Assembly (NCBI RefSeq): GCF_900753045.1
Contig: NZ_CAADXO010000047.1
Location: 1-31,650, forward strand
Length of the DNA: 31,650 bases
From: an uncultured Phascolarctobacterium sp.
Lineage (GTDB): Bacteria > Bacillota > Negativicutes > Acidaminococcales > Acidaminococcaceae
Direction of reading: 5' to 3'
How positions within the stretch are numbered: the first letter of the stretch is position 1; every line of letters starts with the position of its first letter. The notes beneath the pieces are model-generated. The model was not told where the DNA came from and did no database searches. It saw nothing but the letters and a program-made list of their open reading frames with translations. Shown here one piece after another: positions 31,599 to 31,650 of the stretch. The position numbers were made by a program, and so were the translations under genes.

Positions 31599-31650
31599 AA
31601 ATTTGAATAATTATATTTACATCATGGATGCTTCTCTGAATTTAGAGGGA
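31572..31650 (-). mobile_element. Probable end of an IS3-family insertion sequence (partial)
   Basis: TGTACCCAGTTTCCTGGACA (31572-31591), then CCGCTAA, closely resembles IS3-type terminal repeats, which begin TG, carry ACCCAG and end in TGGACA(C). It abuts the point where DrmB coding is lost. On the minus strand, an open frame enters from the right edge and reads PSKFREASMM before a stop at 31619-31617, plausible as the C-terminus of an IS3-type transposase (OrfB). The element continues past the window, so its length, second end and target duplication cannot be seen. Confidence 0.5.

Overview
The window looks like a chromosomal segment of a diderm Firmicute, most likely a gut Negativicute (Phascolarctobacterium/Acidaminococcus-like; this is an inference from gene content). 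It combines Firmicute traits, namely a T-box leader on pheST and Clostridia-type Dpp ATPases, with outer-membrane traits: a TonB-dependent receptor and a YadA-type trimeric autotransporter. Core genes have moderate GC and a strong codon bias. The yhcG, fic and right-hand genes are clearly AT-richer.

Layout. 1-105: the 3' end of one tRNA (probably Thr) and a complete tRNA-Met(CAU). 262-5630: an apparent haem acquisition and anaerobic haem breakdown locus, made of a TonB-dependent receptor, a periplasmic binding lipoprotein, a ChuW/HutW-type radical SAM enzyme and a flavodoxin. 5684-11284: a complete dipeptide-type ABC importer (dppA-hairpin-dppBCDF). 11195-12456: a YhcG-type PDDEXK nuclease gene bounded by a perfect 25-bp direct repeat of the dppF 3' end. 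12515-13775: a minus-strand fic gene bounded by 68-bp direct repeats that each carry a promoter/operator. 13825-17797: T-box-controlled pheST. 17832-18739: a cyclase/amidohydrolase-like gene. 18994-21504: a YadA-like adhesin and a small exported protein, ending in a decayed second copy of the cyclase 3' end and its terminator. 21515-22592: a secreted ComEC-type metallo-beta-lactamase-fold protein. 22660 to the right edge: an AT-rich, tightly packed five-gene operon (coiled-coil protein, Hsp70-like ATPase, UvrD-like helicase, DrmA-like helicase, start of DrmB). The DrmB frame breaks off at what looks like the end of an IS3-family element.

Main points. (1) The right-hand operon joins the DISARM hallmark pair DrmA/DrmB to an Hsp70-like ATPase and a UvrD-like helicase. 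This is a candidate new or little-described defence system, though here it may be broken by an insertion. (2) Two surface-protein genes have a homopolymer inside the signal-peptide region that puts the well-placed start out of frame by exactly one base (G9 in the TonB receptor, A8 in the adhesin), which suggests phase variation. (3) Three accessory inserts (yhcG, fic, adhesin) are each bounded by a duplicated junction sequence next to a core gene, suggesting cassette gain and loss by short-repeat recombination.
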